A stretch of 64,000 bases of DNA from Candidatus Hodarchaeum mangrovi. GTDB taxonomy: Archaea > Asgardarchaeota > Heimdallarchaeia > Hodarchaeales > Hodarchaeaceae. Below are positions 27,577 through 37,333 of the stretch, piece by piece. Where the stretch lies: NCBI GenBank assembly GCA_016839515.1, contig JAEOUE010000127.1:28014-92013 (forward strand), in the 5' to 3' direction. Numbering within the stretch: the first letter of the stretch is position 1; every line of letters starts with the position of its first letter. The position numbers and the translations under genes were made by a program. The notes beneath the pieces were generated by a model, which worked only from the letters and a program-made list of their open reading frames with translations, did no database searches and was not told the DNA's origin.

Positions 27577-27834
27577 ATGGCAATTACTGAACAAAGTAAT
27601 CAAATCGGAACTGAAGAATTCGAGCATGTAGTAAATCATCTTCCTAAATCAGCCCGTGAGATCTTTCGCGTTTTGAAACAAAATGGTGCCCTGAAACCGC
27701 AAGAAATCGGGTCATATACCACACTTTCACATCGGACGATCCGATATGCTTTAAAAATTTTGGTAGATCATGAATATATCCAAAGAGTTCCTGATCTACA
27801 CGATTTACGCTCTCACTTCTACACTATAAACTAG
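27577..27834 (+). CDS. Small winged-helix DNA-binding protein
   Basis: An 85-residue protein made of one winged helix: ILREIF-like first helix (SAREIFRVLKQNGAL), KPQEIGSYTTLSHRTIRYALKILVDHEYI as helices 2 and 3, and a wing ending RSHFYTIN. It resembles MarR or the archaeal transcription regulators built from a single winged helix. I place the start at ATG 27577; a GTG three codons upstream (27568) is possible. It lies behind the unusual palindromic element, so it may be autoregulated. Confidence 0.75.
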   Translation: MAITEQSNQIGTEEFEHVVNHLPKSAREIFRVLKQNGALKPQEIGSYTTLSHRTIRYALKILVDHEYIQRVPDLHDLRSHFYTIN

Positions 27835-28036
27835 GAAAATTGAAATTATTCCTCCTTTAAGATATATTTTCAAAACAAGGCTATCAGATACTTCATGGGA
27901 TTTGATTGATCTCTGGTTTATATGAAACTATTGATCAATAAGAACAGAGAATTCACCTTTAATCTAATATAATATCAATTTACTATTCAAAAAAGTAATA
28001 AGTCAGTGTCTCTATCAGATTATGTAGGGTTTATGC

Positions 28037-28642
28037 ATGAATACTTCAGGAGATCCTCGCTCTAGTAACAAAAAACCAAATAAAAATTCTCCTGAAATTG
28101 ATTCTGGAACAACAAACAAAGATAATATTGATCAAATTTTTACTGATGTTGTTACAGAAATTCAAAAAACGAATGAGAACCTTCAACTCATGATAAGGGG
28201 TCTTCACTCTGAGATTAAAGAACTAAAAGATGAAATTGAGTCAATTAGTAAGACAGTAGATGATTATATCCAGAAAGATATTAAAAGAAGTATAGATTCT
28301 CGCATTAAAGATATTTCTACCGGCCTAGATCTTCTTACAAACATTCCTACACATCTTCGAAGAACATTTGAAATGATATATACACAAGGAGGAAAGAAAG
28401 GATTATCTGCCAAGGAAGTTGCTGATAGGACCCAAAAAAGCCGTTCTCTTGAGAGTGATTATTTAAACCAATTAGTTGATCTTGGTTATATATTAAAAGA
28501 AAAGGATGGAAAAAGTGTATTTTTCTTTTACGATTTTTCTGATCAAGAAGAAGATGAAAATGGAGTATCTCAATCAAATATTTTATCTGATGTCAACGGA
28601 GCAAAGACAACAGTTTCATCAGTAAAAAAAAATAATAATTAA
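28037..28642 (+). CDS. Coiled-coil protein with winged-helix domain
   Basis: A 201-residue protein: polar, disordered N-terminus (about 35 residues), a long coiled coil (about residues 40-95; heptads such as LHSEIKELKDEIESISKTVDDYI), then a winged helix (about 105-165; GLSAKEVADRTQKSRSLESDYLNQLVDLGYI with the wing KDGKSVFFFYDF) and a Ser/Asn-rich tail. It is 50 bases upstream of a ParA/MinD-like ATPase on the same strand. The pair resembles a partition or positioning module in which the DNA-binding coiled-coil protein stimulates the ATPase. That role is inference. Confidence 0.7.
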   Translation: MNTSGDPRSSNKKPNKNSPEIDSGTTNKDNIDQIFTDVVTEIQKTNENLQLMIRGLHSEIKELKDEIESISKTVDDYIQKDIKRSIDSRIKDISTGLDLLTNIPTHLRRTFEMIYTQGGKKGLSAKEVADRTQKSRSLESDYLNQLVDLGYILKEKDGKSVFFFYDFSDQEEDENGVSQSNILSDVNGAKTTVSSVKKNNN

Positions 28643-28692
28643 GGTAAAATAATAAATTAAAGAAGAATAAAAATTATATAGTTGGGATTTCA

Positions 28693-29490
28693 ATGAAGAT
28701 AATAGCATTTCATTCTTATAAGGGAGGAACTGGAAAAACGCACTTAAGCGCTAATCTAGCAACTATACTAGCTCGAAAGGGTTATAAAACTGTGATATTA
28801 GATCTAGACTTTCGTGGACCAAATCTTCAGACACTATGTGCCATTGATGGTAATATAACAACAATAAATGATTTGTTATTTGATCCTGACTTAACAGGAC
28901 AAGATATTCTTGTTTCTTTTGAAGATAAGTTTAAGATTCCTCTTTATGCTGCTTTTGCTTCAACAGATTTTCGAAAAATGGGCGATATCGTTAGAGCAGA
29001 TAAAAAACAACGTCAACGTTCTTTAAAAAGAATTTTACGTCTTCGTGATGAGCTATCAGAAGCTGGTTTTGATTTTGCAATAATTGATACCTCTCCTGGT
29101 GTTCAAATGGAATCTATTGATGGATTAGTTATATCCGATGTTACTTGCTTAGTCCTTAAAGCTGATGATTTTGATATTACAGGAACCAAAAGCATGGTGA
29201 CACAACTATATTCCTTATTGGATAGTAAAAATTACGTTGTTTTAAATAGAGTTGTAGCAGAAACCTGCCCACCTGAACATGGAGAATGGAGCCCTTCAGA
29301 CCTCAAATTAGTTGAATCTTTTGAAAATAAGATCAATGAAGAAATGAGAATGAAGGTTATCACTTCAATCCCTTGTTTCTGTGAAGTGGCTCGTGAGGGG
29401 TCACGAAATATATTTAGTCAAATACATCCAGATCATCCATTCTCTGCACACATTGAAAAATTAGCTGATAGAATCCTAGAAGGACTTTGA
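28693..29490 (+). CDS. ParA/MinD-family ATPase
   Basis: A 265-residue P-loop ATPase with the deviant Walker A motif SYKGGTGKTHLSANLA (about residues 8-23), the switch region LDLDFRGPNLQT, and Walker B-like FAIIDTSPGV. The second signature lysine of the deviant motif is KGG. It lacks an N-terminal HTH. Family members position DNA, protein clusters or the division plane by ATP-dependent dimerisation on DNA or membrane. No clear C-terminal amphipathic MinD-type targeting helix is evident. It is likely transcribed with the coiled-coil winged-helix gene. It converges on the ABC transporter genes. Confidence 0.85.
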   Translation: MKIIAFHSYKGGTGKTHLSANLATILARKGYKTVILDLDFRGPNLQTLCAIDGNITTINDLLFDPDLTGQDILVSFEDKFKIPLYAAFASTDFRKMGDIVRADKKQRQRSLKRILRLRDELSEAGFDFAIIDTSPGVQMESIDGLVISDVTCLVLKADDFDITGTKSMVTQLYSLLDSKNYVVLNRVVAETCPPEHGEWSPSDLKLVESFENKINEEMRMKVITSIPCFCEVAREGSRNIFSQIHPDHPFSAHIEKLADRILEGL

Positions 29491-29517
29491 TTGGGAAGAT
29501 AAAAAAGGGGAAAAGAG

Positions 29518-30192
29518 TTAAACAAACCTCCCATTGGAAAGACGATACGTTTGATCAGCATATTTATTTAATTCTTCATTGTGGGTGACAACAAGAATCG
29601 ATGTATCTCTTTTTGTAAAACTCTTGAGTAGACGCAATATGGAAGCAGCATTATCAACATCAAGATTCCCAGTGGGTTCATCGGCAAATATAATTCGAGG
29701 TTTTCCTACTAAAGCTCTTGCAATCCCAATTCGCTGTTGTTCTCCACCACTTAACTCATCTGGATAGTTATCAGCTTTATCCCATAATCCTACCTGTTTG
29801 AGAAGAGAAATTGCTCGTGTTCGGATTTCTTTTCCTTTTAGTTTCAAGGGGTACAAAGGTGATTCAATGTTTTCTAATGCAGTCAGAATACGAACTAATT
29901 CCCAATTCTGGAAGATAAACCCAACGTTTCCCTGTCTAAACCTCGAAAGTTTTTCCTCATCCCATTCTGCAATGTTTTCGTCCTCGTATAATATTTTTCC
30001 AGCTGAAGGTTTATCTAATCCTGATAGAACGTTTAAAAGTGTAGATTTGCCTGAACCAGAGGGTCCCGTAACCATAATTAATTTTCCTTTAGGAATTTTT
30101 AGATCCACATCATTTAGTGCCATAACTACTTCTCTTTTACCTCTAATATACTCTTTTGTTATTTCTTTTGCTTCAATTAACGTCTCACTCAT
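29518..30192 (-). CDS. ABC transporter ATP-binding protein (MacB/LolD type)
   Basis: A 224-residue ATPase with Walker A GPSGSGKST (about residues 40-48), Q-loop FIFQNWELV, signature LSGGEQQR (about 143-150), Walker B IIFADEPTGNLD and a switch His in VVTHNEE. The N-terminal EVVMALNDVDLKIPKG and the length are typical of the MacB/LolD group, which drives mechanotransmission or release of lipoproteins and peptides rather than import. A GGTGAG ribosome binding site precedes the ATG, 12 bases after the permease stop, so the two form one transporter. Confidence 0.92.
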   Translation of the reverse strand: MSETLIEAKEITKEYIRGKREVVMALNDVDLKIPKGKLIMVTGPSGSGKSTLLNVLSGLDKPSAGKILYEDENIAEWDEEKLSRFRQGNVGFIFQNWELVRILTALENIESPLYPLKLKGKEIRTRAISLLKQVGLWDKADNYPDELSGGEQQRIGIARALVGKPRIIFADEPTGNLDVDNAASILRLLKSFTKRDTSILVVTHNEELNKYADQTYRLSNGRFV

Positions 30193-30204
30193 TTTTTTCT
30201 CACC

Positions 30205-31398
30205 TTATTTCTGACGGAAAAGTTCAATAGGACGTACTGCAAGTGTACGGGTTGTTATTATTACGAATCCAGGAACACACGAAATTACTACGGCTAAAAA
30301 GGAAAAAAATGCTGTTGGTGACAATATTATCCAGTAGAACCATGATCCAACTCGTCCTAAATAGATAGAGAGCTGAATGGCAAGTAATCCAATGATAAAT
30401 CCAGTTACAGCAACAACTAATATTTCTGTTAAAACGACAGTCCTTACATTCCATTTAGAATAGCCCATTGCTTTAAGCACAGCTACTTCTCTTCTTCTGA
30501 ATCGAGTTATTAAATAAGAATAAAGGGTGCTTACCATAAACGTTCCAAACAATCCAAAAATCAAAGATAAAATAGTAAAATTCCTTTCTCCATCCTTATC
30601 AGTTTTCTCTTTAAATATTGGAAAACCGTAAGGACTACCTAGACTATCATAATTATCCGCTAATTGGTCTACGAAATTATAAGTTTGTCCAGAAAATGCA
30701 GATAAGATGTCCCCTTGTGCTACAAATGTAATTGAATGAACATAAATTTCATTATCTGAAAGTGCTAAATTTTGAGGCCCTCTCAAGCGCTCAAAAGCTT
30801 CCTCTGGCATTATTATCCAATGTCTTCCTCCAGTAACCTCGGTATTAGGTATTTTTACAACACCAGATACCTTAATATCAAATTCTGACGCATTGGAAAT
30901 ACCGAGCTTAAAGGTCATACCGACAACGGGTTTTATAAAAGCAAAAACTCCTCCTTCAGAATCTCCCATTGGTAGAATTGAATCACTTGACACTAAAATC
31001 TCTGTGGGACTATTAGGAAATCGCCCACTGACTAAATTTGTTGGATTTATAGCCACAAATGCCCATGGATAGTTTTTATTAATACTAAATATTCTAATAT
31101 TGGTTCCAAAGTCCACAAATTTGTAATATATTACAGCAGAGGCTCCAGACGTAGTCCTTCCATCCTCTATAGCGAGAGTAGACTCTGCAGATGCTAAATC
31201 TAAATATGAACCCGAGTTAATACGAATTACAACTCCACGATGATCAAGCATTCCTTCACGAGAAAAATTATCAAATGTACCAAGTAAAAGAACTGTTGCT
31301 CCACTCAAAATGCTGAAAACAATGACAAATGTAAAAAAACGCCTTCGAGAACGGGTACTGAATACAATTGATTTCGTGAGTAAGCGATATAATCCCAT
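30205..31398 (-). CDS. FtsX/MacB-like ABC permease
   Basis: A 397-residue permease: one N-terminal transmembrane helix (FFTFVIVFSILSGATVLLLG), an extracytoplasmic domain of about 200 residues, then three helices near the C-terminus (LSLIFGLFGTFMVSTLYSYLI, VVLTEILVVAVTGFIIGLLA, FLAVVISCVPGFVII). This is the MacB/FtsX topology. The segment RRREVAVLKAMGYSKWNV after the second helix is the usual coupling region for the ATPase. It precedes the ATPase gene in the same operon. The substrate is unknown; candidates include surface lipoproteins. Confidence 0.88.
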   Translation of the reverse strand: MGLYRLLTKSIVFSTRSRRRFFTFVIVFSILSGATVLLLGTFDNFSREGMLDHRGVVIRINSGSYLDLASAESTLAIEDGRTTSGASAVIYYKFVDFGTNIRIFSINKNYPWAFVAINPTNLVSGRFPNSPTEILVSSDSILPMGDSEGGVFAFIKPVVGMTFKLGISNASEFDIKVSGVVKIPNTEVTGGRHWIIMPEEAFERLRGPQNLALSDNEIYVHSITFVAQGDILSAFSGQTYNFVDQLADNYDSLGSPYGFPIFKEKTDKDGERNFTILSLIFGLFGTFMVSTLYSYLITRFRRREVAVLKAMGYSKWNVRTVVLTEILVVAVTGFIIGLLAIQLSIYLGRVGSWFYWIILSPTAFFSFLAVVISCVPGFVIITTRTLAVRPIELFRQK

Positions 31399-31601
31399 AG
31401 TAAATTACTCCATATGTTTAAATTTAATCGTTGAAATTATATTCTAATAGATGAATTTAATTGTAGATTTTAACTTAATTTGTAGTTTTATAGTCTAATA
31501 AGTAAAGGTAATAGAAACTACTTAAAAGGTTGCATATTCATAATTCTACCAATAGTCGTCAAATATATTTTGACTTTATCTTTAAACCATGATTCACTTA
31601 A

Positions 31602-34475
31602 TTAATTTTGCACAAAATCGACATCTTTGATTTCTTTCTTAGTTTTGAGAATTTCAAAAATAATACCTAGAAGAAACATCCAGAAAATGAAGAACCAAAT
31701 GATCCATTCTTCCAAATGTAAAATTAGGACAGTTTTATCAGGAACAGTAGATAAAGCTGAATAAAGGACTGTAATGAGAATAAAAATATAAGATAGAAGA
31801 CCCACACCATAGGAAACTATAGAAAATATTCTATTTTTTTTATTTGCATCGTTTTTCATTAATTCAGACATTTTAATTACAAGCAACTCATTGAAAACTT
31901 CCCGTTCTTTTAAAATAATAGGGAATACAATTGCTAGATAAACAATAGTTCCTAGAATAAGTGTCATGATTAAAATAATTATAACAGGGTGCTCAACCTG
32001 TAGAAACCAGTCCTTTATATCAGTTAGGTTTTCAGGAAGGGTAATAAAAATGATTTCAGTCAAAGAAACACCTCTGATTAAAAAATCGGAAACAATCTTG
32101 ATCCATAATCCCGTCAGAATAAAACTAGATACAATAAAACCAATTTTATTAAACAAATTATCGTCAGATTGATCAAACGATGATTTTAGTTTATAATAAT
32201 TCTTTGATTCATTTTCTTTGACAACTGTTGCAGAGGAAGCTGAAAAAGGGAGCAATAGGTGGTTCAAAACCAAGAAATAAATTGAAAAATAAATAATAAA
32301 TCCCAGATCAGAATAGATTGAAAATGATGGATAGGTGAAAATTAATGAATATAGACTCGTCACCATATAAATTATTGTAATTATCTCAGCAAAGGTTCTA
32401 TACCTTTTAAATAAATGGGAATCTCTTATTTCTAAAGTTAAAAGTGTTTTTTCTGAAATCTTTTTTGAATCTAGTGGTTGATCATTGATTTCAAACAAAA
32501 TCCATATGATTGAAGTCACCATAAGGCATAAAAGGGTATTTAAAAACCAATTATTAATGGATAGGGGATTATAGCGAAAAGGAATTAAGAATAATAAAAT
32601 ATAAAGTAATGAACCGACAACAATTGTTAAAACATTTAGTCCAGGAATAGATGAAACCTCTCTATAGAAAGAAAAAAAAGTATCCCAGAAATTAAGCAGT
32701 GTATTGCGTATTGGATCTGCAATAAATGGGAAAAGCTGAAATCCAGTCCAAAAAACGAATAGAGAAATTAAACATATCTCTAAACAAATAAATATCTTTA
32801 AAATTATATTGAGATTGATTTCTTTTTGATAATTTTGGAATTTTATTGATAATTTTTGTCGAATTTCGAATAGAGAGAAATAAGGATTGAATAATAGTAT
32901 TAGGAATAAACTAGCAAGAAAAACAATTGGTTCTACTCTTACCAAACTAGAAGCAAAGGTATCTTTCAATCCTAATCCTACAGAAAGAAAAATTAAATTG
33001 AATTGAAAACCCAAAATTTCTCCTCCGTTAAAAATATTTACTGAAAATTCTCCTATTTTGTCAAAACTAATAATTAGCCAACTAAATAAGATTTCAAGAT
33101 GTCCGTTAGCGTCGATAGTACCCCATATAGGATCTAGCATTCCTTCATACGGAGGATAAACTCCAACCCATCCACCAGCAAAATTAATAATAAAAGTCAA
33201 AGCGCCCAAACAAATTGCGGTTATTTTAATAACTTTTGAATAAATCGGTCGATCCTTTTTTATAAAATCTTTATATTCAAGTAAAAAGGCTAAGGGAATA
33301 ATTAATAATGGGATAATTGTAACTAAATGTCGTGGACCATATGCAAGGCCTCCTGTTGGTAAAAAATACTTACTATAAAGTAAAATCTGAAAGATAGATA
33401 ATGAAATACATAACAACGCAAGTTCATTCTTTTTATGATAAAATGGAATAAAACCTAAAACCCCAAGCAGTATAATCGGCATGAATGTAAAAAGTCCATG
33501 GTGGGTTGAAAAAAGGAGTATCTGTAATCCTTCAAACATCGAGTTTGCGAAATGTTGATTATTTTTAAAAAATACTGCATAAGAGTATGGTGTCGATAAA
33601 GGATCCCCAAAACAAATGAAATTGTAAAACAGAATAATTAAACCACAGAGAACGACTGGAATCGTAAAAATTAATATTGGGATTAAATAATTACTAATAA
33701 TTCTCTTCCATTCTTTAATTATTTCATTAATTTTCCATGGAAAAGGTAAAAAAATGTAAATAAAATGAAAGGGAAGAAAAAAAAGATAGATATAGTCACA
33801 AACAACTATATAACCAGCAAAAAAAGAAGAAAAAATTAATGAAGAACATTTTCCTGTTTGTTTATATTTTGTAGCATAATATAATGTAAGAACGAGAAAC
33901 CCAGCTGTTATACCATGAGAAAAGAAGGTTCCAATATATGTATAAAATAAACTGCCTAATGAAAAGAGTAATACCGTATAATTTGCATTTTGATGTGAGA
34001 TCCCTAGCATTTTTAGAAAATCATAGAATTTTATTGCCACAAATGCACCAAATATCAATACACAAAGAATAATGAGAAATTTAACAAAATCATCTATAAT
34101 CCAAGGATCCTCACCTGTATTCAATCCAATAATTGTACCAATAAAATCTCCAATCCAATATATAGGAACAGCTAGTAAAGATAGTCCAGGAGGTTTATCA
34201 GAATATATGGTTCCATTAAAAATGGAATAATCTAAGTAACTATATTTATCACGATCTTCAGGTTTAATTGAAAATTCTCCATATTTTGCTATAGATTTAG
34301 TTAGCATAAATCGTGATCCAGGATTAGTATTGGTTACGTCTAAGGTGGCACCAGTAATATATATCAATAGAATGAAAATAAACAACTTAAAACGAAAGGA
34401 TCTTCCTAAATGACTAAGTATATCACCTAAACTAGCTGATTTCTTATCTATACCCTTTGAACTACTTGATAACAT
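31602..34475 (-). CDS. Large GT-C type membrane glycosyltransferase-like protein
   Basis: A 957-residue polytopic membrane protein with roughly 18 hydrophobic segments. The first extracytoplasmic loop has the DRDKYSYLDYSIFNG region followed by TIYSDKPPGLSLLAVPIYW, a signature seen in ArnT/PMT-type glycosyltransferases that use polyprenyl-phosphate sugars. A second typical piece is TGGLAYGPRHLVTIIPLLII. The C-terminal half is unusual: further helices and soluble linkers beyond the usual 500-600 residue enzyme, suggesting a second membrane module. Likely role: glycosylation of exported proteins or lipids. It is transcribed alone. A GTCAAA/TTTGAC hairpin lies just downstream at 31558-31574. Confidence 0.72.
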   Translation of the reverse strand: MLSSSSKGIDKKSASLGDILSHLGRSFRFKLFIFILLIYITGATLDVTNTNPGSRFMLTKSIAKYGEFSIKPEDRDKYSYLDYSIFNGTIYSDKPPGLSLLAVPIYWIGDFIGTIIGLNTGEDPWIIDDFVKFLIILCVLIFGAFVAIKFYDFLKMLGISHQNANYTVLLFSLGSLFYTYIGTFFSHGITAGFLVLTLYYATKYKQTGKCSSLIFSSFFAGYIVVCDYIYLFFLPFHFIYIFLPFPWKINEIIKEWKRIISNYLIPILIFTIPVVLCGLIILFYNFICFGDPLSTPYSYAVFFKNNQHFANSMFEGLQILLFSTHHGLFTFMPIILLGVLGFIPFYHKKNELALLCISLSIFQILLYSKYFLPTGGLAYGPRHLVTIIPLLIIPLAFLLEYKDFIKKDRPIYSKVIKITAICLGALTFIINFAGGWVGVYPPYEGMLDPIWGTIDANGHLEILFSWLIISFDKIGEFSVNIFNGGEILGFQFNLIFLSVGLGLKDTFASSLVRVEPIVFLASLFLILLFNPYFSLFEIRQKLSIKFQNYQKEINLNIILKIFICLEICLISLFVFWTGFQLFPFIADPIRNTLLNFWDTFFSFYREVSSIPGLNVLTIVVGSLLYILLFLIPFRYNPLSINNWFLNTLLCLMVTSIIWILFEINDQPLDSKKISEKTLLTLEIRDSHLFKRYRTFAEIITIIYMVTSLYSLIFTYPSFSIYSDLGFIIYFSIYFLVLNHLLLPFSASSATVVKENESKNYYKLKSSFDQSDDNLFNKIGFIVSSFILTGLWIKIVSDFLIRGVSLTEIIFITLPENLTDIKDWFLQVEHPVIIILIMTLILGTIVYLAIVFPIILKEREVFNELLVIKMSELMKNDANKKNRIFSIVSYGVGLLSYIFILITVLYSALSTVPDKTVLILHLEEWIIWFFIFWMFLLGIIFEILKTKKEIKDVDFVQN

Positions 34476-34571
34476 TTAATGGGCATCCTATTTATAAGAA
34501 AAACAATGAAAACAAAAATATTACAAGCTTTATAAAAATAAATAAGTTGAAATAAAATCTTCATGTCAAAC

Positions 34572-35810
34572 TTAGATTTTTAATGCAACAAGAGGTTGCA
34601 TTCGAGCAACTATTTCTCCTAATCCTAAATCAACAGTTTGAATTACAACAGTTCGACCACGATATGCAAACTGTAACTCTCTAGGTGTTTCAAACATCAG
34701 ACTCCCAATACCAGTTCCTAGATCCACTGAAAAATATCGACGCTTATCGACTGTTTCGAAGATTTCAGGAACTGCAATAATATGAGGGAAAGAATATCCA
34801 CCTCCATGAGGTAAAATGTTAGCATTTTCTATTCTTTCTTCAATCCCATATTTTCTTGCTCTTTCAGAAAAATTTAAACTTTCCATGGCTTCCTCAGTAA
34901 AATTTGGGATTCCTTTCATCAAATAACAGGGTAAATCGGCTCTCAAGGTTAATGGAAAAAGTTTATTCTCATGAGGATCAAAAACATGAGATCCAAGCGC
35001 TGTTTCATTTTTATGAACCATTCCTTGATGAGACGAATGTGCAATAACTTGAAAATCGTCTCCAAAGAGAAGTCTCCCAGCTAAATGTCTTCTTTTTTTC
35101 CCAAAATCATCGGCCCATTTATAGAATTGAAAATAATCTTCAGCATCTTGATCAGTTAAATAATTAATTATCCCAAAAGGTGTGTCTAAAACCTTACACA
35201 TCTCTTGCAAGATTTTACTTTCAGAAGGATACAAGCCTATAATTTGATTATTATTATCAGACTTTAATTCTGAAGGTGAGGAGTGCATCACGAAGGAATA
35301 TTGGGGAAGATCCATTGATGAACTAACAGCAGGATTAGGTATAATCTCAAAAACATTTATGAAATGATTACCACTTCCAAAATTCCAATGGATTGGAATT
35401 CCTTCAATTTCTACTTGATTATCTTCCTCGTTCATGTCATGAACAGATTGAATTAGTTCTATCGGATTGGGAACTTCTTCTAAGGATCCTAACAACATTC
35501 CACAGGCATTTGGCATTGTATCAACAAAAACGATAGGTTCATCTCCTTCTCCCCAAGTTATTTTACCACCATAACCGATTCCATTTCTCCATCTATTAAG
35601 GTTTCTGGTTATAGTGCAATCAGGTGCAGCTATGAAGGTAGTATTAGGATTAAAACCCTCAAATTCCTGTACCAAATGCATCTTTGCTAGACCATATTGA
35701 AAATTTAACTGACAGAGTTTTGAAGCAGAATCATCTAAAGCTGTAGAAAATATAAATTTCTTTGCTCTCGATAATATATCAACTCGACTCATTTTGTGAA
35801 CAGTTTCCAT
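34572..35810 (-). CDS. RtcB-like RNA ligase family protein with altered active site
   Basis: The sequence follows RtcB: AAPDCTITRN for the MPDVHxG region, PNACGMLLG for the DxxCGxR segment, GSGNHFINVFE for GNHFLEV, FVMHSSP for MVHxGSR, IAHSSHQGMVHK for VAHN...VHRK, PHGGGYSF for CHGAGR and VARMQPLVALKI for the C-terminal RLxPLGVVKG. So the metal-binding Cys, three His and the GMP-accepting His position are kept, but the first metal ligand Asp reads Pro/Asn, the early His is Thr, and the terminal KG is KI. Known RtcB function: ligation of 2',3'-cyclic-phosphate RNA ends with GTP. This paralogue may have another substrate. The ORF opens at GTG 35819; I prefer ATG 35810, which has GGTGA 5 bases before it. 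Divergent from the GalT-like gene. Confidence 0.65.
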   Translation of the reverse strand: METVHKMSRVDILSRAKKFIFSTALDDSASKLCQLNFQYGLAKMHLVQEFEGFNPNTTFIAAPDCTITRNLNRWRNGIGYGGKITWGEGDEPIVFVDTMPNACGMLLGSLEEVPNPIELIQSVHDMNEEDNQVEIEGIPIHWNFGSGNHFINVFEIIPNPAVSSSMDLPQYSFVMHSSPSELKSDNNNQIIGLYPSESKILQEMCKVLDTPFGIINYLTDQDAEDYFQFYKWADDFGKKRRHLAGRLLFGDDFQVIAHSSHQGMVHKNETALGSHVFDPHENKLFPLTLRADLPCYLMKGIPNFTEEAMESLNFSERARKYGIEERIENANILPHGGGYSFPHIIAVPEIFETVDKRRYFSVDLGTGIGSLMFETPRELQFAYRGRTVVIQTVDLGLGEIVARMQPLVALKI

Positions 35811-35996
35811 TAAATTCACCAGTAATAAAGAGATATAAAGCTATAAATTAAATCCATATATAACTATAATAAAGATAACAACCTAAATAACAATCCTGCA
35901 AAATACTTCTACAAATTAATATAAAAATTCAATGATTCGTCAGAAGCTATCTAAAAAAATCTAAAGGGAAAATATATGTATATATTGTGAGGAAAT

Positions 35997-37214
35997 ATGA
36001 AGAAAGCTGATAATAATAGTGTAATGCTTTCAGAAAACATCGACGGATTTTGGGGAATTTATAAAAACGCAACTTTAAGTCCATTTGGCAGATGGGATCC
36101 ATTTAGGACAATTAAAACTGATTCAGGCAATAAAATTGGCCACCATACTTTTTTCAGTGCAATTCGGGGAAAAAGGCCCCATGAATTTTCCTCATTTGAT
36201 ACCACAGTCCATACTCGCAAGGAATCGCCGAGTATTGATACTTTTTGTGAACTAAGTAATGGAAATCTCCCTTCAATTATTATGTCTAAGGATCTAAAAT
36301 TGTGGCAAAAACCATTATCTACTTATTTTTCCAAAGAAAATTTAATAGATACTAAAGCCTATACATCAATAAACCTCTATACCCCAATGGCAAGAATTAT
36401 TAAGGAATTAAATCAAAAAGGCCAAGAAGATTTCAACATTTTATCTGGAATACCACTTGTTCACATTTTAACAAAGCATTATAATACAATTGAAGAAGTT
36501 CCAACAGAGGAATTTATCATATATTTAAAAAATATCATTTTAACGGTAAATGAATGCATGAAAAGTTTTTGTAATCCCAATTATACTAATTGTAAAGTGC
36601 TTCACTTCTATAACATTGGTCAACGGGCTGGAGCAAGTATTCCGCATTTACACAGCCAAACATTAATTCATGGTAACCATAAAGGCTTCGGATGGAAAGC
36701 TTATGGCTTTTTAAAAACTTATCAATGGAATAAAGTGTTTTCACAAGACGAACATTATTGCTTGGCATGTTTATATTCTCAGAATCTTCTAAAAGATTTA
36801 CATGGACAAGATTTAAAGATTAAAGAAAGGATTTTGTGGGAGGATGATTATTGGTTAATAGTTGTTGTATATGCGCCTGAAGCAGATGGAGAAATAAGAA
36901 TAATACCAAAACGTCATGTGGCGTCTTTATATGAGCTAAATGACTCTGAAATTGATTCTCTAGCAGCAGCATTAATTTTTAGTAATACAATACAAACAAA
37001 GTTTATTAAGAAATGGGGAAAAGAATATTTTCTCCATTTAGATAGAAATATCCTTTTTCGTCAGCTACCTTGGCAAACAAACAATGATTTTCATTTCTTT
37101 ATTGATATTGTACCAATTCAACAGATCGGAGGTGCAGAAAGATCAGATGATCATAAAATATCTCAAGTCACCCCTGAGGAAATTACTGCAAAAATGAGGT
37201 CTTTTATTAACTGA
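35997..37214 (+). CDS. GalT-like HIT-superfamily nucleotidyltransferase
   Basis: A 405-residue protein of the galactose-1-phosphate uridylyltransferase group. The catalytic HxHxQ signature is present as PHLHSQTLIHG (about residues 216-226), with AGASIP before it as in GalT. The second half has ILWEDDYWLIVVVYAPEADGE and IIPKRHV, then FHFFIDIVP near the end, all matching the duplicated GalT/HIT fold. A CLAC pair (about residue 258) could bind zinc. Likely reaction: transfer of a nucleotidyl group through a His intermediate; the sugar or dinucleotide substrate is unknown. GTGAGG precedes the ATG. It diverges from the RtcB-like gene; both use nucleotidyl-His chemistry. Confidence 0.78.
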   Translation: MKKADNNSVMLSENIDGFWGIYKNATLSPFGRWDPFRTIKTDSGNKIGHHTFFSAIRGKRPHEFSSFDTTVHTRKESPSIDTFCELSNGNLPSIIMSKDLKLWQKPLSTYFSKENLIDTKAYTSINLYTPMARIIKELNQKGQEDFNILSGIPLVHILTKHYNTIEEVPTEEFIIYLKNIILTVNECMKSFCNPNYTNCKVLHFYNIGQRAGASIPHLHSQTLIHGNHKGFGWKAYGFLKTYQWNKVFSQDEHYCLACLYSQNLLKDLHGQDLKIKERILWEDDYWLIVVVYAPEADGEIRIIPKRHVASLYELNDSEIDSLAAALIFSNTIQTKFIKKWGKEYFLHLDRNILFRQLPWQTNNDFHFFIDIVPIQQIGGAERSDDHKISQVTPEEITAKMRSFIN

Positions 37215-37300
37215 TTTGAAATATTAACTTCAGCATATCACTCAAGATTAAATCATCTAATATTTAAAGAAAAAGAGAAAAAAAACACCTGTAGAAAGGC

Positions 37301-37333
37301 TTAAAAACTGATACCCATATTAAATATATGGGT
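37301..37333 (+). promoter_or_regulatory. TATA box plus inverted ACCCATAT operator
   Basis: TTAAAAA (37301-37307) is followed by ACCCATAT-TAAAT-ATATGGGT (37313-37333), a perfect 8-bp inverted repeat with a 5-base spacer. This puts the repeat at the expected transcription start, a classic repressor position. The same half-site occurs with the same 13-base period in front of the paralogous gene at 38049. The regulator is probably one of the two winged-helix proteins encoded just downstream (inference). Confidence 0.55.

Noticed and set aside
27400-27639. 79-residue ORF on the minus strand across the regulator promoter
   Set aside because: It reads through the palindrome and the start of the winged-helix gene and has low-complexity sequence; a shadow frame.
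31558-31574. GTCAAA-TATAT-TTTGAC inverted repeat
   Set aside because: A six-base stem is too short to assign a role; it may aid termination of the glycosyltransferase transcript but could be chance in AT-rich DNA.
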